DNA of 64,000 nt from Micromonospora narathiwatensis (GTDB lineage Bacteria; Actinomycetota; Actinomycetes; Mycobacteriales; Micromonosporaceae): contig NZ_LT594324.1 of assembly GCF_900089605.1 (NCBI RefSeq), forward strand, positions 3,162,001-3,226,000, read 5' to 3'. The position numbers and the translations under genes were made by a program. Each line of letters starts with the position of its first letter. Position 1 is the first letter of the stretch. Below are positions 52,440-61,841 of this stretch, in pieces. The notes beneath the pieces were generated by a model that was not told where the DNA came from, did not search any database, and was given only the letters and a program-made list of their open reading frames with translations.

Positions 52440-53960
52440 GTGGATGCCGATATGCCCCAAGGGCTATTCGACGGTTTTGAGGGGTATCGGACACCCTCGG
52501 ATGAGGATTACCACCACGCACTTGCGAACGGCCTTGTGGTGCCTGACACCAACGTCCTACTGAACGTATATCGCTATAATGCCGAGGCTCAAAATGATCT
52601 GTTCGCGATCTTCGACACTGTCGGCGATCGACTCTGGGTTCCGCATCAAGTGCTTGCGGAATTCTGGCGAAATCGCGAGGCCGCAATCAGGGACCCGCAA
52701 GTCAAGGCCGAGCAGACGTCCGTAGATCTACAAGATCAATGCAAACGCGCACTTCAGCTAGTGAGAGCGTGGGCCAATCGTATTGCCTTGCCGGATGACC
52801 GGCTGACGGCAATGCAGGGTAGTATCGCCCGAGCATTCGATGAACTTGTGGGATCTATTAGAAACTTCGTGGATGTTGATGCTATTGAGATGGCGCGGAA
52901 TACGAACAGCGATCCCGTGCTGCGTCGCCTTGAGCCCCTTCTTCGCGGCCAGGTGGGCATGCAACCTAACGTGGAGGATCTCGCGCAGATGGTCAAGGAA
53001 GGATTGCGCCGCGTAGAAATGGGGGTGCCACCGGGTTACAAGGACAAGGCTAAAGAAGGTGATGCGGCGGCAGGTGACTTCCTGGTCTGGGGGCAGGTTC
53101 TAAGAGAAGCAAAGAAGCGCCGCAAGCCTGTCCTCTTTGTCACCGGCGATGTTAAGGAGGATTGGTGGCGACGGGTGGGGGGAGAGATCCGTGGCCCTCG
53201 GCCTGAGCTTGTTTCTGAAATGTGGCGGATCGCCGGCGTTCCCTTGTTCATGATGCAACCTAAGCGCCTAATGCAGCTTGCCGTGCAAGCATTGCACGTG
53301 CAGGTTCAAGCGGGTTCCCTTGAGGACGTCGCCCGCATCGACAGTCTGCAGGTGAACCCGGAGCCGTCGGAGCTGATTCCGCGTAGCATCTCGGAGCAGG
53401 TTCTATCTGAGCTCTTCCGCGAAGCCGACGAGATCAATTGGGAGAGCTTGACCGGGCGCGAGAAATCCGCCCAGTATGACAGGTGGGTTGAATCTCCTCT
53501 GATTGGAGGAGCGCTCAACCGCTATCTTCCATCAGATCGGATACGGCCTTGGCTCAAAGATGGGCCGATGAAAGAATATTTACGTGCTCGCGAGGGTATT
53601 GGAAAGTTTGCGGCATATATGCCGCGGCAGTATATACGGGCTGACGATCTAGTACGGCAGGCCATGGGGCCGGGGTGGCGAATTATCGATGAATCTTTAG
53701 GTGACAAGCCAGGACATTGCCATATTACCGACGGCTCCATGCAGAGGTACGTCTGCTGGGGATGGTCGGCCAACTTTCGTCAATTGATCTGGTCTGCTGT
53801 TGAGGATCATTCGGATGGCACTGGAAGCCCTGTCGTTATCGTGACGTTGCGTGAAGGAGAGCCCATTTCGCCGGAAGAACAGCAGAGTCAACTTGAAATC
53901 GGCGATCGGTTCGGATTCCAGGTCATTCACTTGGTCCGACCACTGCTCCCTGCACCATGA
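52440..53960 (+). CDS. PIN_8-type ribonuclease-like protein
   Basis: 506 residues from GTG 52440, with GGGGAG 8 nt upstream; ATG 52452 is also possible. The N-terminal 290 residues match the PIN_8 (PIN-like) family: GLVVPDTNVLLNVYRYNAEA (first Asp, about 35), DRLWVPHQVLAEFWRNRE (acidic Glu), a helical insert, GVPPGYKDKAKEGDAAAGDF and VLFVTGDVKEDWW (C-terminal Asp). The last 200 residues are a separate domain of unknown type with YICW-like aromatic patches (SMQRYVCWGWSANFRQLIWS). Base composition is visibly lower in GC, with AGA, TTA and GAT codons, unlike neighbours, so recent transfer is likely. RNA cleavage is the expected activity. Confidence 0.75.
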   Translation: MDADMPQGLFDGFEGYRTPSDEDYHHALANGLVVPDTNVLLNVYRYNAEAQNDLFAIFDTVGDRLWVPHQVLAEFWRNREAAIRDPQVKAEQTSVDLQDQCKRALQLVRAWANRIALPDDRLTAMQGSIARAFDELVGSIRNFVDVDAIEMARNTNSDPVLRRLEPLLRGQVGMQPNVEDLAQMVKEGLRRVEMGVPPGYKDKAKEGDAAAGDFLVWGQVLREAKKRRKPVLFVTGDVKEDWWRRVGGEIRGPRPELVSEMWRIAGVPLFMMQPKRLMQLAVQALHVQVQAGSLEDVARIDSLQVNPEPSELIPRSISEQVLSELFREADEINWESLTGREKSAQYDRWVESPLIGGALNRYLPSDRIRPWLKDGPMKEYLRAREGIGKFAAYMPRQYIRADDLVRQAMGPGWRIIDESLGDKPGHCHITDGSMQRYVCWGWSANFRQLIWSAVEDHSDGTGSPVVIVTLREGEPISPEEQQSQLEIGDRFGFQVIHLVRPLLPAP

Positions 53961-54624
53961 CCGCAACTATTGGTGCCCTGCCCTCAGCGTCTGCGCGTGC
54001 CTCGATAGCAATTTTGCGCATCGCTTACTGAGGTAACACTGAGGCAAGACGCGCTACGGTATGGTCATTTCCTCGAAATCGAAGGCGCAAGCGTTCTCGC
54101 GGCCAAATCGAGACGCTATCGAGCGTTTCTTCGTCCTGGAGGTAGGCACCCGGTACGTGCATATCCTCGACGTCACCGCACGCGCCGCACGGGCACGCGA
54201 CGCCACCAGGATCGGCGCCCTCGGCGACGTCAGCGGCATCGAGCGTCGCGCGTCGGTCACCGCACAAGTGATAGACGCCGCCCACAAGTCAACCAAGTGC
54301 GGCCGATACCGCCCAACCGTCAAGCGGGCCGAACTGACCGCGGACCAGCCGTGCGCGTCGACGTAGAGCTCCACCGACGGCAAACGCGGGCCGGTGCCAG
54401 TGAGAGTGAGCACTTTCGTTTGATGGCGGGGGCGATCTGGGTGAGCAGGCCGCGCACTGCCGCTATCAGCTGGGGTCGTGTCGGCCAGGATGTAGTCCCT
54501 GTGCCAGTCCGCGGCGCTGCCTGGGGCCATGGCGGGGAGGGCTGTGCCTGTGAGGCCGGCCAGCTTGTCCGGATCAGCCCTGCCGGCTCTAGCGTTCGAC
54601 AGACCACCGCGGCAAGATGCGCGG
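53961..54624. other. Intergenic region between the PIN and EVE genes
   Basis: About 660 bp. Direct repeats ACTGAGGTAAC / ACTGAGGCAAG lie at about 54028-54049. A plus-strand frame from ATG 54061 (101 residues, AIERFFVLEVGTRYVHILDV) has no ribosome-binding site and no recognised family; it is left unannotated. Nothing else is supported. Confidence 0.35.
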
Positions 54625-55920
54625 ATGGCCGTGAACTTCGTGCTGACCGAGGCGCGCCGCGTGCCGCCCGGTGACCCGCTCGGACGTACCTGGGTGGGAT
54701 GGAAGGCGACCGCGACCGACGACCAACTGTGGGAGGTCAACCGCGGCGTCTGGATTCTCGGGAGCCGAGTCGACGGCGAGCGAGTCGCCACCCTGTCGTT
54801 CGGCGGCCGCGTGCAGGTCGTTGCGGAGATTGACGGCCGCACGCGCCACGATGTTGACGGCGTGACAAAGTGGGCTCTATTGGGCCGGGTGCTGCGGCCC
54901 GGCGATCGAGTGCATGATGCGCTGAAGGGCGCGCCGGCGCCCCGACATCGCAACCCGGTTGGCTACTTCGACACTGCGGCGCTGGATTTACTCCCAGCGG
55001 CCGAACGGGCCGGCCTCGACCGGCGTGAGCGGGTCACGATGGTGGTGACGTGGAACCCCGAGCGGTGGAACCCGGACGGCTGGGCCGAGAACGTCTACCC
55101 GCGTGACGTCGAGGCGGTCGAGTCGGGGCGGATCCTGCGGGGGCAGTGGGCCACCGGGAACCGCAAGACCGGCATCGAACCTGGCGACCGCGTCTTCTTC
55201 TTGCGGCAGGGGCCCGAACCGCGCGGCATCATCGGCAGCGGCACCGCCACCAGTCGAATCTTTCCGGCCGAGCAGTGGGACGACAGCCGCGCTGACGAGG
55301 ACGCCAACTACGTACTGATCGACTGGGACACGCTCCTGCTGCCGGAGGACGGCCTGTCGCACGCATTCTTGGTCGGCCAAATCCCCGAGGGCGGCCCGTG
55401 GCGGCCGCAGAGCAGCGGGTGGGTACTACCGCCGCGCGCCGCCGCGAAGCTCGAAAAGCTCTGGGCGGACCACCTCGGCCATCCGGTCCCCCTGCCGGCG
55501 CGCGGTTCGCCTCGGCAGGGTTGGCAGATGGATCCCGCGCGGCGCCGGAAGGTCGAAGACGCCGCCCAGGACCGGCTGATGGCGTACTTCCGCGACCGCG
55601 GCTGGGTCGTGCGGGACGTCCGGTTCGGCAATCCCTATGACGCCATCGCCATTAAACACGGCCGAACGCTGTGGCTGGAGGCCAAGGGCACCGAGACCAA
55701 GGGTGCAGCTGTGATCGTCTCACGCCGCGAGGTGCAGTGGGCCCGGGAGCACGTCGGCGACTGCGTGCTCGGCATCCTGTCCGATGTCGTCTTCGGGTCG
55801 GACGGTGAAGTCGACCCGACGAGCGGGAGATTCCGGGTTTTCACCTGGAACCCGGACGGCGGCGCGCTCTCGGCCCGTGACTTCGACTTCACGCCGGCCG
55901 AGGCCGACCGACAGGACTGA
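54625..55920 (+). CDS. EVE-DUF3883 fusion, modified-DNA-dependent nuclease candidate
   Basis: 431 residues from ATG 54625; the upstream open frame is unlikely. Residues 1-120 are an unknown beta-rich module (RTWVGWKATATDDQLWEVNR). Residues about 136-240 are an EVE/PUA-like domain (TWNPERWNPDGWAENVYPRD, GDRVFFLRQGPEPRGIIGSG), a fold that reads modified cytosines. Residues 310-395 are DUF3883, a PD-(D/E)XK nuclease: RRKVEDAAQDRLMAYFRDRG, NPYDAIAI (Asp), LWLEAKGTETKG (ExK) and VSRREVQWAREHVGDCVLGI. Reader plus nuclease implies a Type IV-like restriction enzyme against phages with modified bases. It converges with the pPIWI-RE operon. Confidence 0.75.
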   Translation: MAVNFVLTEARRVPPGDPLGRTWVGWKATATDDQLWEVNRGVWILGSRVDGERVATLSFGGRVQVVAEIDGRTRHDVDGVTKWALLGRVLRPGDRVHDALKGAPAPRHRNPVGYFDTAALDLLPAAERAGLDRRERVTMVVTWNPERWNPDGWAENVYPRDVEAVESGRILRGQWATGNRKTGIEPGDRVFFLRQGPEPRGIIGSGTATSRIFPAEQWDDSRADEDANYVLIDWDTLLLPEDGLSHAFLVGQIPEGGPWRPQSSGWVLPPRAAAKLEKLWADHLGHPVPLPARGSPRQGWQMDPARRRKVEDAAQDRLMAYFRDRGWVVRDVRFGNPYDAIAIKHGRTLWLEAKGTETKGAAVIVSRREVQWAREHVGDCVLGILSDVVFGSDGEVDPTSGRFRVFTWNPDGGALSARDFDFTPAEADRQD

Positions 55921-55988
55921 TGCGGGTTGCCGGCAGCGGCTTGCGGTGATGGTGGCGCGCCCCCTTGTGATGTCCAACAGGCGGTTCG

Positions 55989-58553
55989 TTATGCGTTGGC
56001 TTCCTCGTCGTCGGTCCTGTAGTCGGGGTGTGTTAGGTCGGCGCGGATGGCCAGGTGCAGCGGCATGGGTGCAAGGGTGCGGTCGTCCCAGGTGATGGTG
56101 TGGTCGCACAGGCGGGCGGTGAGCAGGACGAGGGCGCGTTCGCTCCAGATGCCGGCCTGCGGGACGGCGATCTCGGTGCCGGTGTAGGCGTGCCAGTCAT
56201 CCTTGAGCAGGTGCCTGAGGTTGTCGGGAAGAGTCCACGGGGCGTAGCGGGCTCCGATGCTGCCGCCTTTGGCGCGGTAAATCCGCGACGATTTGGGAAA
56301 TAGCCAGACGTTGCTGCTGGCCAGCTGATACACGTATCGGTCCGGGGCGGCTGGCTGGCGGGGGTCACCGGGCTGGTGGCCGCCGTGGCGGTGGACCGGC
56401 CGAGGCACCTCACGGCTCGTGTTGCAGCGGACGATGGCGACGTCACGCTGAGCGGTAAGGCTGACCGCAGGCAGCGCGCCGACGGCGAACTGGTGGTTCT
56501 GCAGGCCGGGATAGATGGACCGCAAGGCCGCCGCGTCGACCATGATGACTACAGGGCCGGCAGGTAGCGCATCGAGGATCGACTCGACGTGGAGACGGGT
56601 CTGGACGGCCTTGGCGCCGCGGCGGCCGTGCTGGGCCGAGCCGATCGGTCCGGCGTGGAAATGCGCGATGCCGGCAGGTTGCGGTACCCAGCGGTTGGCG
56701 GTGTCGCTCCACATGCGTACCTGCCAGAACCGGTGTGGGTCCTGGTGGGCGTGGATGGCAGTTGCGGTGATCACGAGCTTCGGTGCCGTGCCGTCGACGG
56801 CGGAGTGCTGCAGGCGAGAGTGCAGCCCGACCAGGTGTACTGACGAATGGCCTGTGCCATCAAGGAAGTCCCGGAGAATATCGCGGGCCAGGTCCGGGTG
56901 CAGAACGCCGGTGGTACGCAGCAGCAGGTCCGCTGCTGCCGCCATCGCGGGATGGTCGGCCTTGGCGGTGGTCGCAGTCGTGGCCTTGACGGGCTGGCGC
57001 CGGGGCGCCGTAGTGGTGGTTGGTGGTGGGGGTGTGGCGAGGAACTGGGCGGTGATGTCGAGGCGGGACAGGAGACGGCGTACCGGGTTCTTGGCGTCGT
57101 CGGTGGCCTTGCCGGTCTTCGGGTCGTACTCAGTCTCGACCCATGCCACGACGGCGCCGGTCTCCTGTTTGGCGATCACCTCGATGTCGCTGGCCAGTGC
57201 GACACGGTCGCGGTTGCCATGTTCGAGCAGTTCGGGGACGCGATGAAAGGATACGACGAGGCCGGGATGCACGTCGACGGCTTGATCGTCGAGGGCTGTT
57301 GCGGTCGCGGAAGCGATGGCGGCCAGTTGCTTGACCATGCGATGACGGGCTGCGGACGTCGCGTACAGGCACAGCAGGCGGAGCCGGTGGGATCCGGCAG
57401 CCGCGACAGCGCCGGTGATGATGTCGGGTGTTACCAGCAGGGTGGTCTCGGTGCCCTTGTCCTTGGGGTCGGTGAGGACCTGCCGCCGGGGCGTTTTGAC
57501 CTTGGTGTGTTTGTCCTTGGCCCACTCTAGCGGTTCGAGGTGGGGGCAGGTCCTGGCAATGTGTTCAGCCAGACGCAGCATGAGTCGGGCTCCGGGGCCT
57601 TTGCCGACGGGGTGGACTCGCGGTCCGGGGACCAGTGGCCGGGTGCGCCCGGGCCGTGGTGGGAGGTCTTGGTCGAGGTCGAGTCGCTCCATTCCGCACG
57701 CCTGCGCGATCGCGGCGGCGTGGTTGGCGACTTCTGTGGTCCACCGGCCACCATCCGTCTTGGGGGGCACGTTCTTGACAGGTACCCGCAGGACTGGCAG
57801 TTCCGGCTTGTCGCGCTCGATCCAGGCGTTCTTGGATCCGCGCCACTGGTTGTTGATCCTGGATAGGTGGGCGTCGAAGACAACGGCGAGGTCCGGTACT
57901 CGGGGTAGCGTGATGATGCGGGCGGTGACGCGCAGCATGGCGTAGCCCGTGTAGTCGGCACCCCATTGGTTGCTGACCAGTTCATCCCAGGCCAGCAGTG
58001 ACCCGTCGGTGTCCATGCGGAGCGCGAGGTAGGGTCCGTTGTCGTCCAGGGCCAGCTTCCGTGAGCCGACCCGGGCCATGATCGCCCAAGTGGCGGAGTC
58101 GAAGAGCCAGCCGGGGGCGGTGGCGGTGCCGGACTCGGCGACGGTGATGTGGTCGCGGAATGCCCGGGTGGTGTCGGCCGACGGCAGCGCCGGGGCGAGG
58201 GTGTTGAGGTCCTCGCCCTTGCGGAGCTGCCGCTCGAAAGTGCGCAGGCACATGGTTAGGCGGAAGGGATCGATCGGATCGCTGGTGAGGATCATGCCTT
58301 TGATACCGGCGGCGCGGTCATCGTCGGATAGCTGCCAGTCGTCGATGATGCGTACCGGCTGGCCGTGGACGGCGGCCAGCCCGGTGAGCAGTTGCCGGTA
58401 TGGCGGGGTGGCGGGTGCGCCGCCCCGGCGCGGCGTGCGGGGCAGGCGCTGCCAGGCACCGGCGAAGTCGTCGCCCCACGGATAGGCGGTGACCTGTCCG
58501 AGAAGATCGGTGACGTGCTCAGCCGGGATGCGGTATCCCAGGGTGGCGAGCAT
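55989..58553 (-). CDS. pPIWI-RE Argonaute-like protein (DUF3962/RNaseH module)
   Basis: 854 residues from ATG 58553. The N-terminal part has LGYRIPAEHVTDLLGQVTAY, RQLLTGLAAVHGQPVRIIDD and a middle of strand-helix repeats. DUF3962-type features are DPIDPFRLTMCLRTFERQ and TWAIMARVGSRKLALDD. The C-terminal PIWI-like RNase H fold contains PVVIMVDAAALRSIYPGLQN, VAIVRCNTSREVPRP, NVWLFPKSSRIYRAKGGSIG and EIAVPQAG with a closing MPLHLAIRADLTHPDY. This matches the pPIWI-RE family defined by its conserved Arg and Glu, which occurs with a DinG-type helicase and an REase, exactly as here. It is the last gene of the operon, 15 bp after the helicase. Confidence 0.7.
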   Translation of the reverse strand: MLATLGYRIPAEHVTDLLGQVTAYPWGDDFAGAWQRLPRTPRRGGAPATPPYRQLLTGLAAVHGQPVRIIDDWQLSDDDRAAGIKGMILTSDPIDPFRLTMCLRTFERQLRKGEDLNTLAPALPSADTTRAFRDHITVAESGTATAPGWLFDSATWAIMARVGSRKLALDDNGPYLALRMDTDGSLLAWDELVSNQWGADYTGYAMLRVTARIITLPRVPDLAVVFDAHLSRINNQWRGSKNAWIERDKPELPVLRVPVKNVPPKTDGGRWTTEVANHAAAIAQACGMERLDLDQDLPPRPGRTRPLVPGPRVHPVGKGPGARLMLRLAEHIARTCPHLEPLEWAKDKHTKVKTPRRQVLTDPKDKGTETTLLVTPDIITGAVAAAGSHRLRLLCLYATSAARHRMVKQLAAIASATATALDDQAVDVHPGLVVSFHRVPELLEHGNRDRVALASDIEVIAKQETGAVVAWVETEYDPKTGKATDDAKNPVRRLLSRLDITAQFLATPPPPTTTTAPRRQPVKATTATTAKADHPAMAAAADLLLRTTGVLHPDLARDILRDFLDGTGHSSVHLVGLHSRLQHSAVDGTAPKLVITATAIHAHQDPHRFWQVRMWSDTANRWVPQPAGIAHFHAGPIGSAQHGRRGAKAVQTRLHVESILDALPAGPVVIMVDAAALRSIYPGLQNHQFAVGALPAVSLTAQRDVAIVRCNTSREVPRPVHRHGGHQPGDPRQPAAPDRYVYQLASSNVWLFPKSSRIYRAKGGSIGARYAPWTLPDNLRHLLKDDWHAYTGTEIAVPQAGIWSERALVLLTARLCDHTITWDDRTLAPMPLHLAIRADLTHPDYRTDDEEANA

Positions 58554-58568
58554 GGCGTTCCCTTTCCG

Positions 58569-61500
58569 TCAGGCGAGGAGCTTGGCTTCGTCGTCGGCGT
58601 AGCGGAAGAACTCGGCCAGCGTGGTGCCGTATAGCTCCCGCATTCGGGGCAGCTGGCCGGTCTGCTCCCAGTGGTCGCGTAGCCTGCGGACGAGCGTGCC
58701 GAACGTCGGCCCGCCGGCGGGGTCCAGCATGGCGCCGTCGGCGAGGTAGATCGTGGCTGGCGTGCCGCCGCGCCGGGCGCGTCCGACGAGTTGCACGATG
58801 CCGTTCATGATCTCCGCAGTGACGGAGAGCTGGACCTCACGGGGCATGGTACGGAAGTAGGGCAAGCTGGTCACGATCTGTTCGAAGTAGTGGCCGGCGG
58901 CCTGCTTGCGGGCGTCGAGGACGTCCGCGGGCCGGCGCTCCAGGTCGCGCAGTACATCGTCGTTGGCATCTGGGGCGAGCGGGTGGGCGTTGACGTGGGC
59001 GACGAGCTCGGTGGGCTCGTCGATGATCGGCACCGGGCGTACCAGCAGCCAAATCGAGCCCAGCGCGGACCGGTCGCCGGCGCCGATGATGTTGACGCCG
59101 CGTTGGACCCGGGCCAGCGGGGCGATGAGGACGTCCACGCCCAGGCCGGGAGCCTCTTCGAGCCGGTCGGCGGCCAATTCCCGCCAGCCGGCCTGATCGG
59201 GCCGATCGTCGCCGATATCGCCGATGTCCGGTGCGTCTCGAGGGCGGACCGCAAGGCAGATGCGGCGGGGGTTGGCACCGGCCCTGACCAGACCTTCCGC
59301 GGCCGCCCGCGCCCCGTCGTAGGAGGTGGTGGCCAGCAGCACCAGGCGCCGGTCCGGGTCCTCATCCGCGAGGCGTCGCAGTTCCTGCTCCAGGCGGGTG
59401 CGCCACAGCAGTTCGGCGAGGCGGCGCAGTGCCTCCTGCCGCCGCGCCCCCTCGGTGCCCGACACCCGCAGCAGCGCGCGCTCGTCGCCGATCTGCTCGT
59501 TGACGTAGGCGGGCAGAATCTGGACACCTTGCGGATCGTCGTCGGTGACCCACCAGTGCGGTTCGAGGTGGACGTGGTGGTGCGGCGCCTGCGGGAAGAA
59601 CGCCGTGGCCGACAGTCCCAGCACTGCCCGGCGTGTCCCAGCTCGGCACAGCGCGGTGATGTCGGCGAGGGTGGTGGTGTAAACGTGCGGATCTCCGCCG
59701 AACGCGGCCGCGTTAAGCCGGATGGGCAGGCGCCCGGTCGGGTCGACATGATGGCTGAACGCGAACAGCAGCCGGCCGAGCGGCCCGTTGGGCAGCGCTC
59801 GCCACCGGCTGTAAGGGCCGAACGTCTCGGCGATCTCCCGGGCGGCTGGGACGCCAGCGGCGGCCAGGTGCGGGGCGTCGAAGACGAACTGGCGTAGGTG
59901 CTGGCGCAGCCGGTCCAAGATGGCCCGTTGCAGCAGCCGATTGATAGCTTTTGCTCTATCTTGATCGTCGCGAATGCGCTCGGTCAGGAGCTCGTCGAGG
60001 CGTTCGCGGCTGTCCTGCAGCCTAGTCGCGCCACTGCCGACCTCGGTCACGGTGGCCAGGATTTCCCGCACCGCAGCGAACTCGGCGGGCTCGTCCGCCT
60101 GCGGGGGCTCCTCACCTGGGAACAGCGACCTGAACCCGCTGACCATTTCCGGTGTCAGCGGCTCGTGCTCGGCGAGGTCGTGCAGCTGTGCGGTAAGGGC
60201 GCCGTCCCAGCGGCGGGGCACCAGCCAGTACCGGCCGGTCGCCGCTCCCGCGGTGCCCTCGACGCCGATGGTGCCGAAGTACAACGCGGCGGTGTACAGC
60301 GAGGCCAGGAACTTCGAGTGGTGCACCATGTCCCGGACGCTGGACTCGACCTCCCGGTTGATCCGGCCGGCCGCCCGCACGTACTCGGCCTCCAGCTCAT
60401 GCAACGGGGTACGGGTGCTGCCGCGACGGTCCAGGACCAGCCCGCGGGCGGCCTGTGACACCACGTTGTTTTGAAAGGCGTCAATCTCGTCTATCACGAC
60501 CAGGTGGCTGCGGCGGAACACCAACTCCTCGACCGTCATTCGATCGGTAAGCCCATGCTCATCACGGACTGGAAGGTGCAGCCGGCCACCATGGAAGTTG
60601 GCGTGACTGGTCAGGATTACCGAGGCGTCAACCGCGGCGCGGGCGAGGCGGAACTTCCCGCACGTCGTCCGCCACGGACAGGCCCGACGGGTCGCTGTCT
60701 CCTCACCAGTTGGCTGCAGGCTGGTGCACGGCTCCGCCCCGGCCGTCCAGCCGTCGACTGATCCTTCGGTCTCTGCAGCCGCGGCCAGCGCGCACCCGTA
60801 GCCGAGCCGGTCCATCGTCCACTCGCCGTCAGGGTCCCAGACTGGCCGCGTGCGAACCACCTTCTGGACGACCTCGAACACCGACGACGGTGACATCAAA
60901 GCGGTAGCCGAGGCATCCACGCCCAGTGCCTCAAGGTCCTGTTCTACGGCTCGGGCGAGCTTGAGAACGTCGGCATTGGTCGGCACCACGATGGTGACGA
61001 CCAGCTCGTGGGCGGCCATCCAGCAGGCGACCACTTCCATAATCACGCTCTTGCCAATGCCGGTCGGCGCGTTTAGCAACCGGGTCTCGCCGGCGGGCAG
61101 TTCGAGGATTCCGTTGACTGATACCGCTCCGTCGGCGGTCCGGAGCCGCTGGCACAGCTTCGTCACGTAGCGGGCGCGGTAGCCGGCACCACCACGAGCG
61201 GCGTCGATCTTGCCAGCTAGCTCGATGAGTTCGTGCGCGGGAATCAGGATCTCGTCTGCCGGCGGGGAGGTGCGCACCACGGGACCCGCCGGTTCCGCCA
61301 TAGAGGGGTAGGCCGGCAGAACGTACCGCTGGTCCACCACCTGCGCCGCGCCACTACCGGCTGCGACCCGAATGGTGGTGTGGTATCGGCCGGGGCCAGC
61401 CACCGGGGTGTTCCCCCGGCCGACCGTGCTACGCCGCTCCAACTCGCGCAGCGCCTCATCGACGAAGTCACGCAGCGGCATCCCCGGCGCGCACGCCACG

Positions 61501-61841
61501 GTCAGCGCGTCGTCCGCATCGGTGACCAGCCGGCAGGCGGGCAGCTCGTCCTCGTCCAGGCCCCGTCGCAGTGCCCGGCGCACCCATTCGCCGTCGGCGC
61601 ACTCCGCCCGCCGCAGCCGCAGCAACCGCACAATCCGCTGCGTGTCATCCCCGCTCAGGACGCGCCAGGCAGGCCATACATCAACGTGCCCGTCGAGCAG
61701 AAACGCCACGTCCCGGCTGGAGACCAGTACCGCGCATGCGTCCGCCTTGAGCGGAAAATGCACCGCGGCTAGCCCCACCGCCGCGCGGAGCAGCAGCAGG
61801 CTGTTCTGCTCCAAACCCTCACCCTGCCGCTGATGAGTCAC
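58569..61841 (-). CDS. DinG/XPD-like helicase of the pPIWI-RE system
   Basis: 1090 residues from ATG 61841, which overlaps the preceding gene by 4 bp. The first 230 residues are specific to the family. Helicase motifs: LLNAPTGIGKSVIMEVV (Walker A, about 258-266), VVTIVVPTNADVLKLA (Ia), a cluster of four Cys (GYGC, AEPC, RRACPW, RTTCG; about 352-400) in the position of the DinG/XPD iron-sulfur site, VVIDEIDAF (DEID, about 447), VLGLSATAFFP, and GIVQLVGRARRGG (VI, about 1018). An ATP-driven Fe-S helicase is expected. In pPIWI-RE systems it is thought to unwind nucleic acid for the PIWI module. Confidence 0.8.
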   Translation of the reverse strand: MTHQRQGEGLEQNSLLLLRAAVGLAAVHFPLKADACAVLVSSRDVAFLLDGHVDVWPAWRVLSGDDTQRIVRLLRLRRAECADGEWVRRALRRGLDEDELPACRLVTDADDALTVACAPGMPLRDFVDEALRELERRSTVGRGNTPVAGPGRYHTTIRVAAGSGAAQVVDQRYVLPAYPSMAEPAGPVVRTSPPADEILIPAHELIELAGKIDAARGGAGYRARYVTKLCQRLRTADGAVSVNGILELPAGETRLLNAPTGIGKSVIMEVVACWMAAHELVVTIVVPTNADVLKLARAVEQDLEALGVDASATALMSPSSVFEVVQKVVRTRPVWDPDGEWTMDRLGYGCALAAAAETEGSVDGWTAGAEPCTSLQPTGEETATRRACPWRTTCGKFRLARAAVDASVILTSHANFHGGRLHLPVRDEHGLTDRMTVEELVFRRSHLVVIDEIDAFQNNVVSQAARGLVLDRRGSTRTPLHELEAEYVRAAGRINREVESSVRDMVHHSKFLASLYTAALYFGTIGVEGTAGAATGRYWLVPRRWDGALTAQLHDLAEHEPLTPEMVSGFRSLFPGEEPPQADEPAEFAAVREILATVTEVGSGATRLQDSRERLDELLTERIRDDQDRAKAINRLLQRAILDRLRQHLRQFVFDAPHLAAAGVPAAREIAETFGPYSRWRALPNGPLGRLLFAFSHHVDPTGRLPIRLNAAAFGGDPHVYTTTLADITALCRAGTRRAVLGLSATAFFPQAPHHHVHLEPHWWVTDDDPQGVQILPAYVNEQIGDERALLRVSGTEGARRQEALRRLAELLWRTRLEQELRRLADEDPDRRLVLLATTSYDGARAAAEGLVRAGANPRRICLAVRPRDAPDIGDIGDDRPDQAGWRELAADRLEEAPGLGVDVLIAPLARVQRGVNIIGAGDRSALGSIWLLVRPVPIIDEPTELVAHVNAHPLAPDANDDVLRDLERRPADVLDARKQAAGHYFEQIVTSLPYFRTMPREVQLSVTAEIMNGIVQLVGRARRGGTPATIYLADGAMLDPAGGPTFGTLVRRLRDHWEQTGQLPRMRELYGTTLAEFFRYADDEAKLLA

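Noticed and set aside
54054..54953. Minus-strand frame across the EVE gene start
   Set aside because: Overlaps a well-supported plus-strand gene and has no recognisable motifs.
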